This document shows positions 32,263 through 39,460 of a stretch of DNA of 57,881 bases, piece after piece. The stretch's first letter is position 1; every line of letters starts with the position of its first letter. Origin of the DNA: CAWUKT01 sp963923035 (GTDB taxonomy: Bacteria > Bacteroidota > Bacteroidia > J057 > JADKCL01). Under the pieces are notes generated by a model. The model did no database searches and had not been told where the DNA came from. It was given only the letters and a program-made list of their open reading frames with translations. Where the stretch lies: NCBI GenBank assembly GCA_963923035.1, contig CAWUKT010000045.1, forward strand, positions 1 through 57,881, given 5' to 3'. A program made the position numbers and the translations under genes.

Positions 32263-34275
32263 ATGGACTTCAATTTGGTATCCGATTTTCAACCGGCGGG
32301 CGACCAGCCGGAAGCCATCCGACAATTGATCGAGGGATTGGGGAGTGGGGAAGAGCACCAGACCTTGTTGGGGGTGACGGGATCGGGAAAAACCTTTACG
32401 GTGGCCAATGTGATCAAGGAAACGGGGCGACCGACCCTGATCATGAGCCACAACAAGACCCTCGCGGCCCAGCTCTACGGGGAATTCAAATCCTTTTTCC
32501 CTGACAACCTCGTCGAGTACTTCATTTCCTACTATGATTACTACCAGCCCGAGGCGTTCATCCCTTCTTCGAATACCTATATCGAGAAAGACCTCTCGAT
32601 CAATCCGGAAATCGAAAAACTCCGATTGCGCGCCACTTCCGCCCTGGTCTCAGGGCGACGGGATGTGATCATTGTGTCCTCGGTATCATCTATTTATGGC
32701 ATGGGGAATCCCGACGATTTCAAAGGTCGTATCTACAACTTTGAGGTCGGCACCCGGATCACCCTGAACGCATTCCTCAACCAACTCGTCGACCTCTATT
32801 ACAGCCGCACGAATACCGAATTGACCCGGGGGAAATTCCGCGTGAAGGGTGATACTGTGGACATTTTTCCGGCCTACGAAGACCTCGGCCTCCGCGTCAT
32901 GTTCTTCGGGGATGAGATTGAGAAGGTCCACATGTTTGAGATTGAGACGGGACGGCGGGTCCAGAAACTGCACCGCTATACGATCTATCCGGCCTCGCTG
33001 TTTGTGACGGGCAAGGACAATATGCAGCAGGTGATCCAGGAGATTCAGGGAGAATTGACGGCGCGGGTGGAGTATTTCAAGGCCAATGGGATGTTTCTGG
33101 AGGCCCAACGCCTGTTGGAACGGACCGAATTCGACCTGGAAATGATGCGCGAATTGGGGTATTGCAGTGGGATCGAGAACTATTCGCGGTTTCTGAGCCG
33201 GCGGGACCCCGGCTCACGTCCCTTCTGTCTGCTCGACTATTTCCCGGACGATTACCTGATGGTCATCGACGAGAGCCACGTGACGGTGCCGCAGATCCGG
33301 GGCATGTACGCGGGCGACCGCGCCCGCAAGATGACGCTGGTGGAGCACGGCTTCCGTTTGCCCTCCGCCCTTGACAACCGCCCCCAACAATTTGACGAGT
33401 TCCAAAGCATGGTCAACCAGGCGATTTACGTCTCAGCCACGCCCAGCGATTGGGAATTGGAAGCGAGTGATGGCGTGGTCGTGGAACAGATCGTGCGGCC
33501 GACGGGGCTGCTCGATCCTGAGGTCGAAGTTCGGCCTTTGCGGGACCAGGTGGACGATTTGCTGGATGAAATCGACGACCGGGTGAAGCGGAAGGAACGC
33601 GTTTTGGTGACGACGTTGACCAAGCGGATGGCGGAAGAATTGGCGCGTTACCTGGCCGACCTGCGGATACGTTGCAGGTACATCCACAGCGAGATCGATT
33701 CGCTGGAACGGGTGGATATTTTGCGGGACCTTCGGGCAGGGCGCTTCGATGTTTTGGTCGGGGTGAACCTGTTGCGGGAGGGGCTGGACCTGCCCGAGGT
33801 GACCCTGGTGGCCATCCTCGATGCGGACAAGGAAGGCTTCCTGCGGTCCGGCCAGAGCCTGATCCAGACGGCAGGTAGAGCGGCCCGAAATTCTGAAGGC
33901 CGCGTCATCCTCTACGCCGACAAGATCACGCCGTCGATGAAGCAATTGATCGACGAGACCGAATACCGCCGCAAAAAGCAAATCGCGTACAACGAGGAGC
34001 ATGGCATCACTCCGAAGACGATCATTCGGGAGAACCGGGACGTGTTCAGAGACGCTCTGAACCGCCAGGAGAAGGAATACGACGGCACGCAAGAGAACCT
34101 GGCCAAGGCGGCGGAGGACACTTCGGAGTACATGAGCAAGGAGCAAATCGAGAAGAAAATCCGGGAGCTGCGGAAGGAGATGGAACAGGCGGCGAAAGAC
34201 CTGAACTTCATCGAGGCGGCCCGCTTGCGGGACGAATTGTTTGGGTTCCAGGCGGCGTTGAAGGAGCGGGTGTAG
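32263..34275 (+). CDS. uvrB: excinuclease ABC subunit B
   Basis: 670 residues from ATG 32263 (MDFNLVSDFQPAGDQPEAI), matching the 673-residue E. coli protein; a TTG at 32227 would add twelve unlikely residues. UvrB is the damage-verifying helicase of nucleotide excision repair. Visible: Walker A GVTGSGKT (37-44), beta-hairpin region YYDYYQPEAFIPSSNTYIEKD, motif II VIDESHVT, motif VI QTAGRAARN, and the C-terminal UVR UvrC-binding helices KKIRELRKEMEQAAKDLNFIEAARLRDEL. Complete and typical. No uvrA or uvrC nearby. Confidence 0.97.
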   Translation: MDFNLVSDFQPAGDQPEAIRQLIEGLGSGEEHQTLLGVTGSGKTFTVANVIKETGRPTLIMSHNKTLAAQLYGEFKSFFPDNLVEYFISYYDYYQPEAFIPSSNTYIEKDLSINPEIEKLRLRATSALVSGRRDVIIVSSVSSIYGMGNPDDFKGRIYNFEVGTRITLNAFLNQLVDLYYSRTNTELTRGKFRVKGDTVDIFPAYEDLGLRVMFFGDEIEKVHMFEIETGRRVQKLHRYTIYPASLFVTGKDNMQQVIQEIQGELTARVEYFKANGMFLEAQRLLERTEFDLEMMRELGYCSGIENYSRFLSRRDPGSRPFCLLDYFPDDYLMVIDESHVTVPQIRGMYAGDRARKMTLVEHGFRLPSALDNRPQQFDEFQSMVNQAIYVSATPSDWELEASDGVVVEQIVRPTGLLDPEVEVRPLRDQVDDLLDEIDDRVKRKERVLVTTLTKRMAEELARYLADLRIRCRYIHSEIDSLERVDILRDLRAGRFDVLVGVNLLREGLDLPEVTLVAILDADKEGFLRSGQSLIQTAGRAARNSEGRVILYADKITPSMKQLIDETEYRRKKQIAYNEEHGITPKTIIRENRDVFRDALNRQEKEYDGTQENLAKAAEDTSEYMSKEQIEKKIRELRKEMEQAAKDLNFIEAARLRDELFGFQAALKERV

Positions 34276-34409
34276 GAAAATTTTCCCCCTCGTTTTCCCT
34301 CCATTTCCCCCGCCCCAAATCCAACCTACCAACGATGTGAAGGCCGTTTTTGGATTTTCGAAACATTGTTTGGCGGGCAATGAATCCGAACCGGTCAACA
34401 AAATTTAAT

Positions 34410-34441
34410 TTTGAGATTTCAAAGAAACATATTTATGTTTG
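34410..34441 (+). promoter_or_regulatory. promoter of the cysteine leader/operon
   Basis: TTTG (34410-34413), a 20-bp spacer and TATGTTTG (34434-34441) match the Bacteroidota consensus TTTG-N19-21-TAnnTTTG exactly. Transcription should begin near 34448, leaving about 28 nt before the leader-peptide ATG at 34476. Confidence 0.8.
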
Positions 34442-34475
34442 CACCGTTATAAACCACATAACCCAAGACAAAGAC

Positions 34476-34544
34476 ATGTTCACCAAATTCAACTGTTGCT
34501 GCTGTAAGATGGAACCCGGATGGGAGCCTATCGGTAGTTGTTGA
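34476..34544 (+). CDS. 22-codon cysteine leader peptide
   Basis: A short frame beginning MFTKFN, then four consecutive Cys codons (codons 7-10, TGT TGC TGC TGT, 34494-34505) and a final Cys as codon 22 before TGA. It lies between a strong promoter and an intrinsic terminator upstream of the cysteine synthase operon. The frame is also open upstream, but the promoter position makes ATG 34476 the first start in the RNA. Five Cys in 22 codons directly upstream of Cys biosynthesis genes is the hallmark of ribosome-mediated attenuation, like trp or his leaders and the Cys leaders described in mycobacteria. Its role here is inferred. Confidence 0.82.
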   Translation: MFTKFNCCCCKMEPGWEPIGSC

Positions 34545-34607
34545 CAGTTGATACTGGAATCAAAAATATATCGAACGCTCCCGCCTCTGGTTGGAGCGTT
34601 TTTCTTT
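34489..34607 (+). promoter_or_regulatory. cysteine attenuator with candidate alternative pairings
   Basis: Three helices are possible. TCAACTGT (34489-34496, including the first Cys codon) pairs perfectly with ACAGTTGA (34544-34551), just after the leader stop. GGGAGC (34522-34527) can pair with GCTCCC (34577-34582), which would break the terminator whose stem is AACGCTCC/GGAGCGTT. If a ribosome stalls at codons 7-10 the first helix is masked and the second, an antiterminator, can form. If translation finishes, the ribosome covers the stop region and the terminator forms. The pairings are seen; the switching logic is inference. Confidence 0.65.
34574..34607 (+). terminator. attenuator terminator upstream of cysM
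   Basis: AACGCTCC (34574-34581) and GGAGCGTT (34593-34600) form an 8-bp stem with an 11-nt loop, followed by a T-rich run through 34607. It lies between the leader peptide stop and the cysM ATG at 34637, so it must be read through for the operon to be expressed from the upstream promoter. Confidence 0.85.
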
Positions 34608-34636
34608 GTCCTCATTTTTCTCAACTCAATTCTCTC

Positions 34637-35587
34637 ATGCACTCTACAACATCCACTGTCAACGCGATCGACGCTGAAATCCTCGACCAGTTACGGGTCG
34701 TGGGTGCTCAGATTGGCGATACGCCGCTCATTCCCCTCAACCGCATCCACGACCTTCCCAATGTGAAAGTATTTGCCAAAGTGGAATGGCAGCAATTGGG
34801 GGGAAGCGTCAAGGCCCGTCCGGCCTTCAACATCATCGCCGAAGCCATCCTCGCTGGCAAACTCCGGCCTGGAATGTGCCTCCTCGATGCCAGTTCCGGC
34901 AATACGGCCATCGCCTATGCCTCCATCGCCAATGCCCTCGGCTACGGTGTCACCCTCTGCATTCCAGAGAACGCCTCGGCGGCCCGCATCGCTTTCCTGA
35001 AGGCCCTCGGCGCTGAAATCGTCTATTCGTCCCGCTTCGAAGGGACCGATGGCGCCCAGGCCCTGGCCCGCGAACTGGCCGAGCAATCTCCCCGGCAATA
35101 CTACTACGCCGACCAGTACAACAACGACAACAACTGGCGCGCGCATTATAAGTCCACGGCCCTGGAAATCAACGAGCAGACCCGGGGCAAGGTCACCCAT
35201 TTTGTGGCGGGCCTGGGAACGACCGGCACCTTTACCGGCACCAGCCGGCGGCTCCGTGAGCTCAAGCCCGAAACCGAGCTGATCGCCCTGCATCCTGCGA
35301 CGGCGATGCACGGCCTGGAAGGCTGGAAGCACATGGAAACTGCGAAGGTTCCCGGCATCTACGATACCACCATCGCGGATTTGAACCTCCCGGTGACGAC
35401 GGAGGAGGCCTACGAGACCCTCAAGCTGGCCGCCCGCAAGGAAGGCTTGCTGCTGAGTCCGTCGGCAGCCGCCAACGTCGCCGGGGCCCTGAAGGTGGCC
35501 CGGAACCTGGAAGAAGGCATTGTCGTGACCATTTTGCCCGACAGCGCCGACAAATACATGGAAGTTCTCAACCACTTATTCGGATGA
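34637..35587 (+). CDS. cysM: cysteine synthase (CysM/CysK fold)
   Basis: 316 residues from ATG 34637 (MHSTTSTVNA); an in-frame TTG at 34538 inside the leader region is rejected. A beta-replacement PLP enzyme that adds sulfide or a sulfur-carrier thiocarboxylate to an activated serine. PLP Lys is probably K59 in GGSVKARP, with substrate loop DASSGNTAIAY and phosphate loop GLGTTGTFTG. The sequence resembles CysM. The next genes are a JAMM protease (ATGA overlap), a CysO-like carrier and an E1 enzyme, so the likely sulfur donor is the thiocarboxylated carrier, as in the mycobacterial CysO-CysM-Mec pathway. Confidence 0.92.
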   Translation: MHSTTSTVNAIDAEILDQLRVVGAQIGDTPLIPLNRIHDLPNVKVFAKVEWQQLGGSVKARPAFNIIAEAILAGKLRPGMCLLDASSGNTAIAYASIANALGYGVTLCIPENASAARIAFLKALGAEIVYSSRFEGTDGAQALARELAEQSPRQYYYADQYNNDNNWRAHYKSTALEINEQTRGKVTHFVAGLGTTGTFTGTSRRLRELKPETELIALHPATAMHGLEGWKHMETAKVPGIYDTTIADLNLPVTTEEAYETLKLAARKEGLLLSPSAAANVAGALKVARNLEEGIVVTILPDSADKYMEVLNHLFG

Positions 35588-36030
35588 GTCGAAAAGTCAA
35601 GATCACCGCTGCTGCCGCCCTGGCGATCCGCCTCCACGGAGCCGAAGCCTTTCCTGAGGAATGCGTTGGCTTTATGTTTGGCCGCGATGGCGAGGTCCGG
35701 ACCATCAGCGAAGTCCAACGGACGGAGAATGTCCAGACGGAAAACCGCCGCCGGCGGTTCAAAATCGATCCCCTCGCCTATATGCGGGCGGAGCGCTACG
35801 CTTTGAAGGAGGGCTTGGATTTCCTGGGCATTTACCATACCCATCCCAACCATCCCGCGATTGCCTCCGAGCACGACCGTAAGCAGGCCGTCCCCCATTT
35901 TTCCTATGTCATCCTCTCCGTGCAGGACGGCGAACCCGCTGAAATGCGCTCATGGGAATTGTTGGACGACGGGCAAATGGGCGAAGAGCAATTTCACCAA
36001 GCAACCCACTCTATTCTTTCTCAACCATAA
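35584..36030 (+). CDS. JAMM/MPN metalloprotease (Mec/QbsD-like)
   Basis: 148 residues. All zinc-site elements of the JAMM motif are present: Glu26 in PEECVGF, His85-x-His87-Pro, then Ser95-x-x-Asp98 (H-x-H-x10-D). No signal peptide, so cytoplasmic. In mycobacteria Mec releases cysteine from the CysO-cysteine adduct; in Pseudomonas QbsD trims residues after the Gly-Gly of QbsE. Either or both could apply here, because the neighbouring carrier ends GG-IA. It overlaps cysM by four bases and precedes the carrier gene by 18. Confidence 0.9.
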   Translation: MSRKVKITAAAALAIRLHGAEAFPEECVGFMFGRDGEVRTISEVQRTENVQTENRRRRFKIDPLAYMRAERYALKEGLDFLGIYHTHPNHPAIASEHDRKQAVPHFSYVILSVQDGEPAEMRSWELLDDGQMGEEQFHQATHSILSQP

Positions 36031-36048
36031 ATCACATCTGAAAAAAAA

Positions 36049-36327
36049 ATGGCAACGATTGTTATTCCTACTCCCCTTCGTAAGTTCACCGACAACCAAT
36101 CGACGTTGGAGGTGGAAGGCGGAACGGTAAAAGAATCCATTGCGGAGCTGGTGGCGGCCTTTCCGGCCCTGAAATCGCAGCTCCTGGACGATGGAGGTAG
36201 CATCCGCTCCTTCATCAATGTTTTTGTCGAGGACGACGATATCCGCGGGTTGGACCGCGAAGCGACGGCCGTAGCGGCAGGAACGACCATCAGTATAGTG
36301 CCCGCCATTGCGGGAGGCATCGCATAA
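36049..36327 (+). CDS. CysO-like sulfur-carrier protein (MoaD/ThiS fold) with GG-IA tail
   Basis: 92 residues with a ubiquitin-like beta-grasp pattern: IVIPTPLRKFTDNQ, VKESIAELVAAFPALKSQL, FINVFVEDDDIRGLD and TISIVPAIAGG. The Gly89-Gly90 pair is the site of adenylation and thiocarboxylation by an E1 enzyme. Two further residues (Ile91-Ala92) cap the tail and would have to be removed first, plausibly by the JAMM protease encoded just upstream. It sits 12 bases before the E1-rhodanese gene. Closest role: sulfur donor for CysM rather than molybdopterin or thiamine synthesis, judging from context. Confidence 0.9.
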   Translation: MATIVIPTPLRKFTDNQSTLEVEGGTVKESIAELVAAFPALKSQLLDDGGSIRSFINVFVEDDDIRGLDREATAVAAGTTISIVPAIAGGIA

Positions 36328-36339
36328 ATCAAATTGAAC

Positions 36340-37506
36340 ATGGCAAACGATTTGTTTTCCAAGGCCGAGCTCGAACGGTACAGCCGCCACCTCATCATCC
36401 CGGAATTTGCGATGGCGGGGCAGGAGAAATTGAAGCAGGCGAAGGTCCTCGTGGTAGGATCTGGTGGCCTGGGGGCTCCCCTGTTGCAGTATTTGGCGGC
36501 AGCGGGGGTCGGGAAAATCGGCATCGTCGATTTTGACCGGGTCGAAGCCAGCAACCTGCAACGGCAGGTGCTCTTCGGACTTCAGGACGTGGGCCGTCCG
36601 AAGGTGGAAGCGGCACGCGACCGCTTGCTGGACCTGAATCCGCACATCGAAGTGCAGGTCTACGACGAGGTCTTTACCAGCGACAATGCCCTGGACATCG
36701 TGAAGAACTACGACGTCGTGGCCGACGGCACCGACAATTTCCCGACGCGCTACCTCGTGAATGACGCCTGTGTCCTGCTGGACAAGGTCAATGTCTATGC
36801 GTCGATATTCCGCTTCGATGGCCAGGTTTCGGTCTTCAACTATGTGGATCCGGAGACGGGCGAGCGGGGACCGAATTACCGGGACCTGTACGCAGCGCCA
36901 CCGCCCCCCGGGCTGGTGCCGAGTTGCGCCGAAGGCGGGGTCCTGGGCGTGCTGCCGGGCATCATTGGCAGCTTGCAGGCACTGGAGGTGATCAAGGTGA
37001 TCACGGGCGTGGGCGACCCGCTGGCGGGGCGTTTGTTCCTCTTTGACGCCACCACCTTCAGCTCCCGGACCCTCAAGATTTTCCGCGACCCGGCCAATCC
37101 CCTGAACGGGGAACATCCGACCCAGACCGAATTGATCGATTACGAATTCTTCTGCGGGATTCCGCAGGCCGCCGCCGAGGAAAAGGAAGCGGTGGAAGAA
37201 ATCTCGGTCAAGGAGTTGGCGAATTGGCAGGAGGAAGGAAAAGATTTTCAGTTGATCGATGTGCGGGAACCCTACGAATATGACATCGTCAACATTGGCG
37301 GTGAACTGATCCCAGTTGGTAAAATCAACGACTATCTGGAAAAAATTTCCAAGGACAAAAAGGTCGTGTTTCATTGCCGAACGGGCATCCGTAGTGCGAA
37401 CGTAATCAGGGACTTGAAGGCGCAAGGTTACGACAACCTCATCAATTTACGGGGGGGAGTCCTGGCCTACGCCGATGAGATAAATCCTGAACTAGCAAAA
37501 TATTAA
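36340..37506 (+). CDS. E1-like adenylyltransferase/sulfurtransferase (MoeB/ThiF with C-terminal rhodanese)
   Basis: 388 residues from ATG 36340. An N-terminal ThiF/MoeB E1 domain (about 5-250) has RYSRHLIIPE, nucleotide loop VVGSGGLGAP (38-47), DFDRVEASNLQRQVLF and the DGTDNFPTRYLVND segment. A C-terminal rhodanese domain (about 285-388) carries the persulfide Cys346 in FHCRTGIRS. It should adenylate the carrier's Gly-Gly end and pass sulfur from its rhodanese, giving the thiocarboxylate used by CysM. Last gene of the operon, followed by a terminator at 37575. A TTG at 36334 is an unlikely start. Confidence 0.93.
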   Translation: MANDLFSKAELERYSRHLIIPEFAMAGQEKLKQAKVLVVGSGGLGAPLLQYLAAAGVGKIGIVDFDRVEASNLQRQVLFGLQDVGRPKVEAARDRLLDLNPHIEVQVYDEVFTSDNALDIVKNYDVVADGTDNFPTRYLVNDACVLLDKVNVYASIFRFDGQVSVFNYVDPETGERGPNYRDLYAAPPPPGLVPSCAEGGVLGVLPGIIGSLQALEVIKVITGVGDPLAGRLFLFDATTFSSRTLKIFRDPANPLNGEHPTQTELIDYEFFCGIPQAAAEEKEAVEEISVKELANWQEEGKDFQLIDVREPYEYDIVNIGGELIPVGKINDYLEKISKDKKVVFHCRTGIRSANVIRDLKAQGYDNLINLRGGVLAYADEINPELAKY

Positions 37507-37574
37507 TCAAAAAAATTTCGTATATTGAACTAAGTAGCAATCATGTAGGTTTTTTAACTTTTTCGGTATTGGTG

Positions 37575-37609
37575 TAAGCCCCGCAGCGTAGTGGGGCTTA
37601 TGCTTTTTT
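37575..37609 (+). terminator. terminator of the cysteine operon
   Basis: TAAGCCCC (37575-37582) and GGGGCTTA (37593-37600) form an 8-bp stem with a 10-nt loop; six T residues at 37604-37609 follow after TGC. It lies about 70 bases past the E1-rhodanese stop. Confidence 0.85.
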
Positions 37610-37846
37610 AGGCGGGTCCATTCCGTGGTTGTTGTGGGCAATACGAAAGGTTTTGATTTCCCCAATTGTGGTCCCTCTTCCCATTTTTTCCCAATTCTTT
37701 CCACTGCCTCCAATCCCGGTTTTTCCTCTTCATTTCCAACCCCTTATCCTTTCATTTCGAATTTGTCATTTCTAAATCCCTTGGTCCAATTCCAGGGCCC
37801 TACTTTCCATTCCCATTCCTCGTCCCCTCAATTCGTAGCTTCCTTC
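37610..37846. other. C/T-rich spacer leading into the second repeat array
   Basis: No gene is supported. The plus strand is strongly pyrimidine-rich from about 37645, with CCATT/CCAATT-type words recurring irregularly. It merges into the ordered 21-bp array at 37847. Short frames on either strand are low-complexity. Confidence 0.4.
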
Positions 37847-38225
37847 TTCCACTGAAATGCTGCAATTTTCCACCAATGTCTTGCGAGCTTCTGTCTTAGC
37901 GCCCGGCGTTTCTACCAAAAAGGTGCGGCTTTTGACCAATTGGGTGCGGGCTTTTATCCCGGAGCTTGGCGTTTCCACCCAAAAGCTCCGCCCTTCCACC
38001 TCCGAGCTCGGCTTTTCCACCAAATTACTGGAGTCTTCCACCAAAAACATAGAAAGTTGGGCCTGAAGTGTAGAAGTTTCTACACTTCGTGCCCAATATG
38101 GGAGTGTCACTGGTAGAAGTTTCCACAAATCGGGCCCAACTTTCCACCAAAAACATGGAACTTTCCTCCTCCGATACGGAAGTTTCTACGAATTCTAACC
38201 AACCTTCTACCATTTCACTCCGTTT
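37847..38225. repeat. second 21-bp-period array, eighteen degenerate units
   Basis: Units start at 37847 and continue every 21 bp to 38099, slip one base, then resume at 38121 to 38205. Most begin TTCCACC or TTCTACC; several contain the reverse complement (GGTAGAA, GTAGAA) at their end, for example TGTAGAAGTTTCTACA spanning 38069-38084. A minus-strand frame through it would give 7-residue repeats of xxxLVEx type, a consequence of 21 being divisible by 3. I do not consider it coding. Its core differs from the GTTAAC array at 23632, but period and intergenic setting are the same. Confidence 0.8.
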
Positions 38226-38397
38226 GGAGCACTTTTTGATAGAAGCGCTGACCTTTTGGGCAACTATTTGGGAATAGTATAGTCAGGATAAATTGCCTTT
38301 GGCTCGAATGTAAAATCAAGTCTCGGCGGGGGCTCGACTGAAATGGGAGAATCACCAATCCTGTTTACCCGGAGTTGACAAGTCGGGGAATTTTTGC

Positions 38398-38550
38398 TAC
38401 TTTTCAATTAAGATCAGCTAAAATTCACAAGTACTTCTATCAGTTTCAATCTGTTACCAAAACGCGCCATAGTATGGCGTCAAGATTTTTTTAAGCCAAC
38501 TAAAGCGTTGCCCCGTTGCATGAGGAATTGTCAACGGGGCACATTTTTTT
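38398..38550 (+). ncRNA. possible small RNA ending in an orphan terminator
   Basis: TTG (38375-38377), a 20-bp gap and TACTTTTC (38398-38405, one mismatch to TAnnTTTG) form a fair promoter. Downstream come a hairpin CGCCAT-AGT-ATGGCG (38465-38479) followed by a T-run, and then a stronger terminator at 38510-38550. No plus-strand gene lies between 37506 and 41564, so the terminator should end a noncoding transcript of about 140 nt. No known RNA family recognised; evidence is only structural. Confidence 0.35.
38510..38550 (+). terminator. strong orphan intrinsic terminator
   Basis: GCCCCGTTG (38510-38518) and CAACGGGGC (38532-38540) make a perfect 9-bp stem around a 13-nt loop; seven T residues follow at 38544-38550. 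On the other strand no T-run follows the stem, so it works only for plus-strand transcripts, yet there is no plus-strand gene immediately upstream. Confidence 0.75.
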
Positions 38551-38605
38551 GAGGAGAATGGGATGTTGGAAGTAGGAAAAGAGCCCCTCAATGGGCCCAT
38601 ACCCT

Positions 38606-39460
38606 TTACCAGGTGACTTTTCCGACGCCGTATCCCTCAGGACCGACGAAGGCAATCAGGACGGAATTGAGCGATGCAGCCGCCACCGAAGTGATGTTCC
38701 ATGAGCGGGGAAACAATTCGTTTTCGTAGACAGCATTGTCGAGGGCCGCCTCCCGAATGAGCTCACCATTCGGGCCGTAGGTGCGGACTTGGTGATGGTT
38801 GGCCACCAAAATCTCCCCCGACGAGGCCGCGTACATGGTCCAGGCTCCATTGCCCGGGTTTTCCGGGCCCACCGGAAGCAAGGCCTGGCCTTCCAAGGCT
38901 GGCAACAGATGAAGCTCATCGCCCTTTCGAACCGCCAATTGGAATTGCCCTTCAGTTACCGCAGCCACCCCCCGCAATTGGATTTTTTCGCTTTGTTGAT
39001 CCCCCTCCTGCACATATACATCCTGTCCCGAAGCGAGCACCAAAACCTGATCTCCCTGCACCAGCAAGGGCTGGTGGAATTGCTGGACTTTGTGGCGTTC
39101 CTTGTCCAAGGGCTCAGAAGCCACCTCCGTTTCGACCTGCCAGAGGGTGCGCTCAAGATCCTGGGAGGGAAAAGCGATGACTTGTCTGGATTCCCGCCGC
39201 AAAGTGATCTGAGGGCGGTAGAGGGTAAAGGTACGGGGGCCCATTTGTAGGAAGCCTCCGGAATTGTCTTGCTTGTGGATATGGTGGGGAAATGCGTCGT
39301 CCCAGGGTTGAAAAAATTCCAGCTGAAAACTCATAGAAGGAGTGGGGTTGGTCACAGTTTGTGGTTCAGGCAAATTCCCTCCGACCTTGCCGGGCTGGCA
39401 GGCCGAACAGAAGAGAAGCGTCCAAACCGTCAGAAATATACAGGAAAAACGGATCACCAT
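38606..39460 (-). CDS. lipoprotein, probable immunity partner of the upstream effector
   Basis: 284 residues. The signal sequence ends in a lipobox (LLFCSACQP, Cys about 21), so it is lipid-anchored facing the periplasm. The mature part is rich in short beta-strands (VLASGQDVYVQEGDQQSEKIQL; GEILVANHHQVRTYGPNGELI), perhaps a small propeller; no enzyme motif is seen. Its ATG overlaps the stop of the effector-like gene by seven bases, so the pair is co-translated. Position, overlap and periplasmic anchoring fit an immunity protein against a cell-wall-cleaving effector. That role is inferred; family not recognised. Confidence 0.7.
   Translation of the reverse strand: MVIRFSCIFLTVWTLLFCSACQPGKVGGNLPEPQTVTNPTPSMSFQLEFFQPWDDAFPHHIHKQDNSGGFLQMGPRTFTLYRPQITLRRESRQVIAFPSQDLERTLWQVETEVASEPLDKERHKVQQFHQPLLVQGDQVLVLASGQDVYVQEGDQQSEKIQLRGVAAVTEGQFQLAVRKGDELHLLPALEGQALLPVGPENPGNGAWTMYAASSGEILVANHHQVRTYGPNGELIREAALDNAVYENELFPRSWNITSVAAASLNSVLIAFVGPEGYGVGKVTW

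Noticed and set aside
34538..34636. Longer CysM starting at TTG 34538
   Set aside because: It would run through the attenuator terminator and overlap the leader peptide; ATG 34637 gives the usual N-terminus.
37772..38128. Minus-strand heptad-repeat protein through the second array
   Set aside because: The 7-residue periodicity follows automatically from a 21-bp DNA period; frames are open on both strands, composition is low-complexity, and there is no start context or neighbour support.
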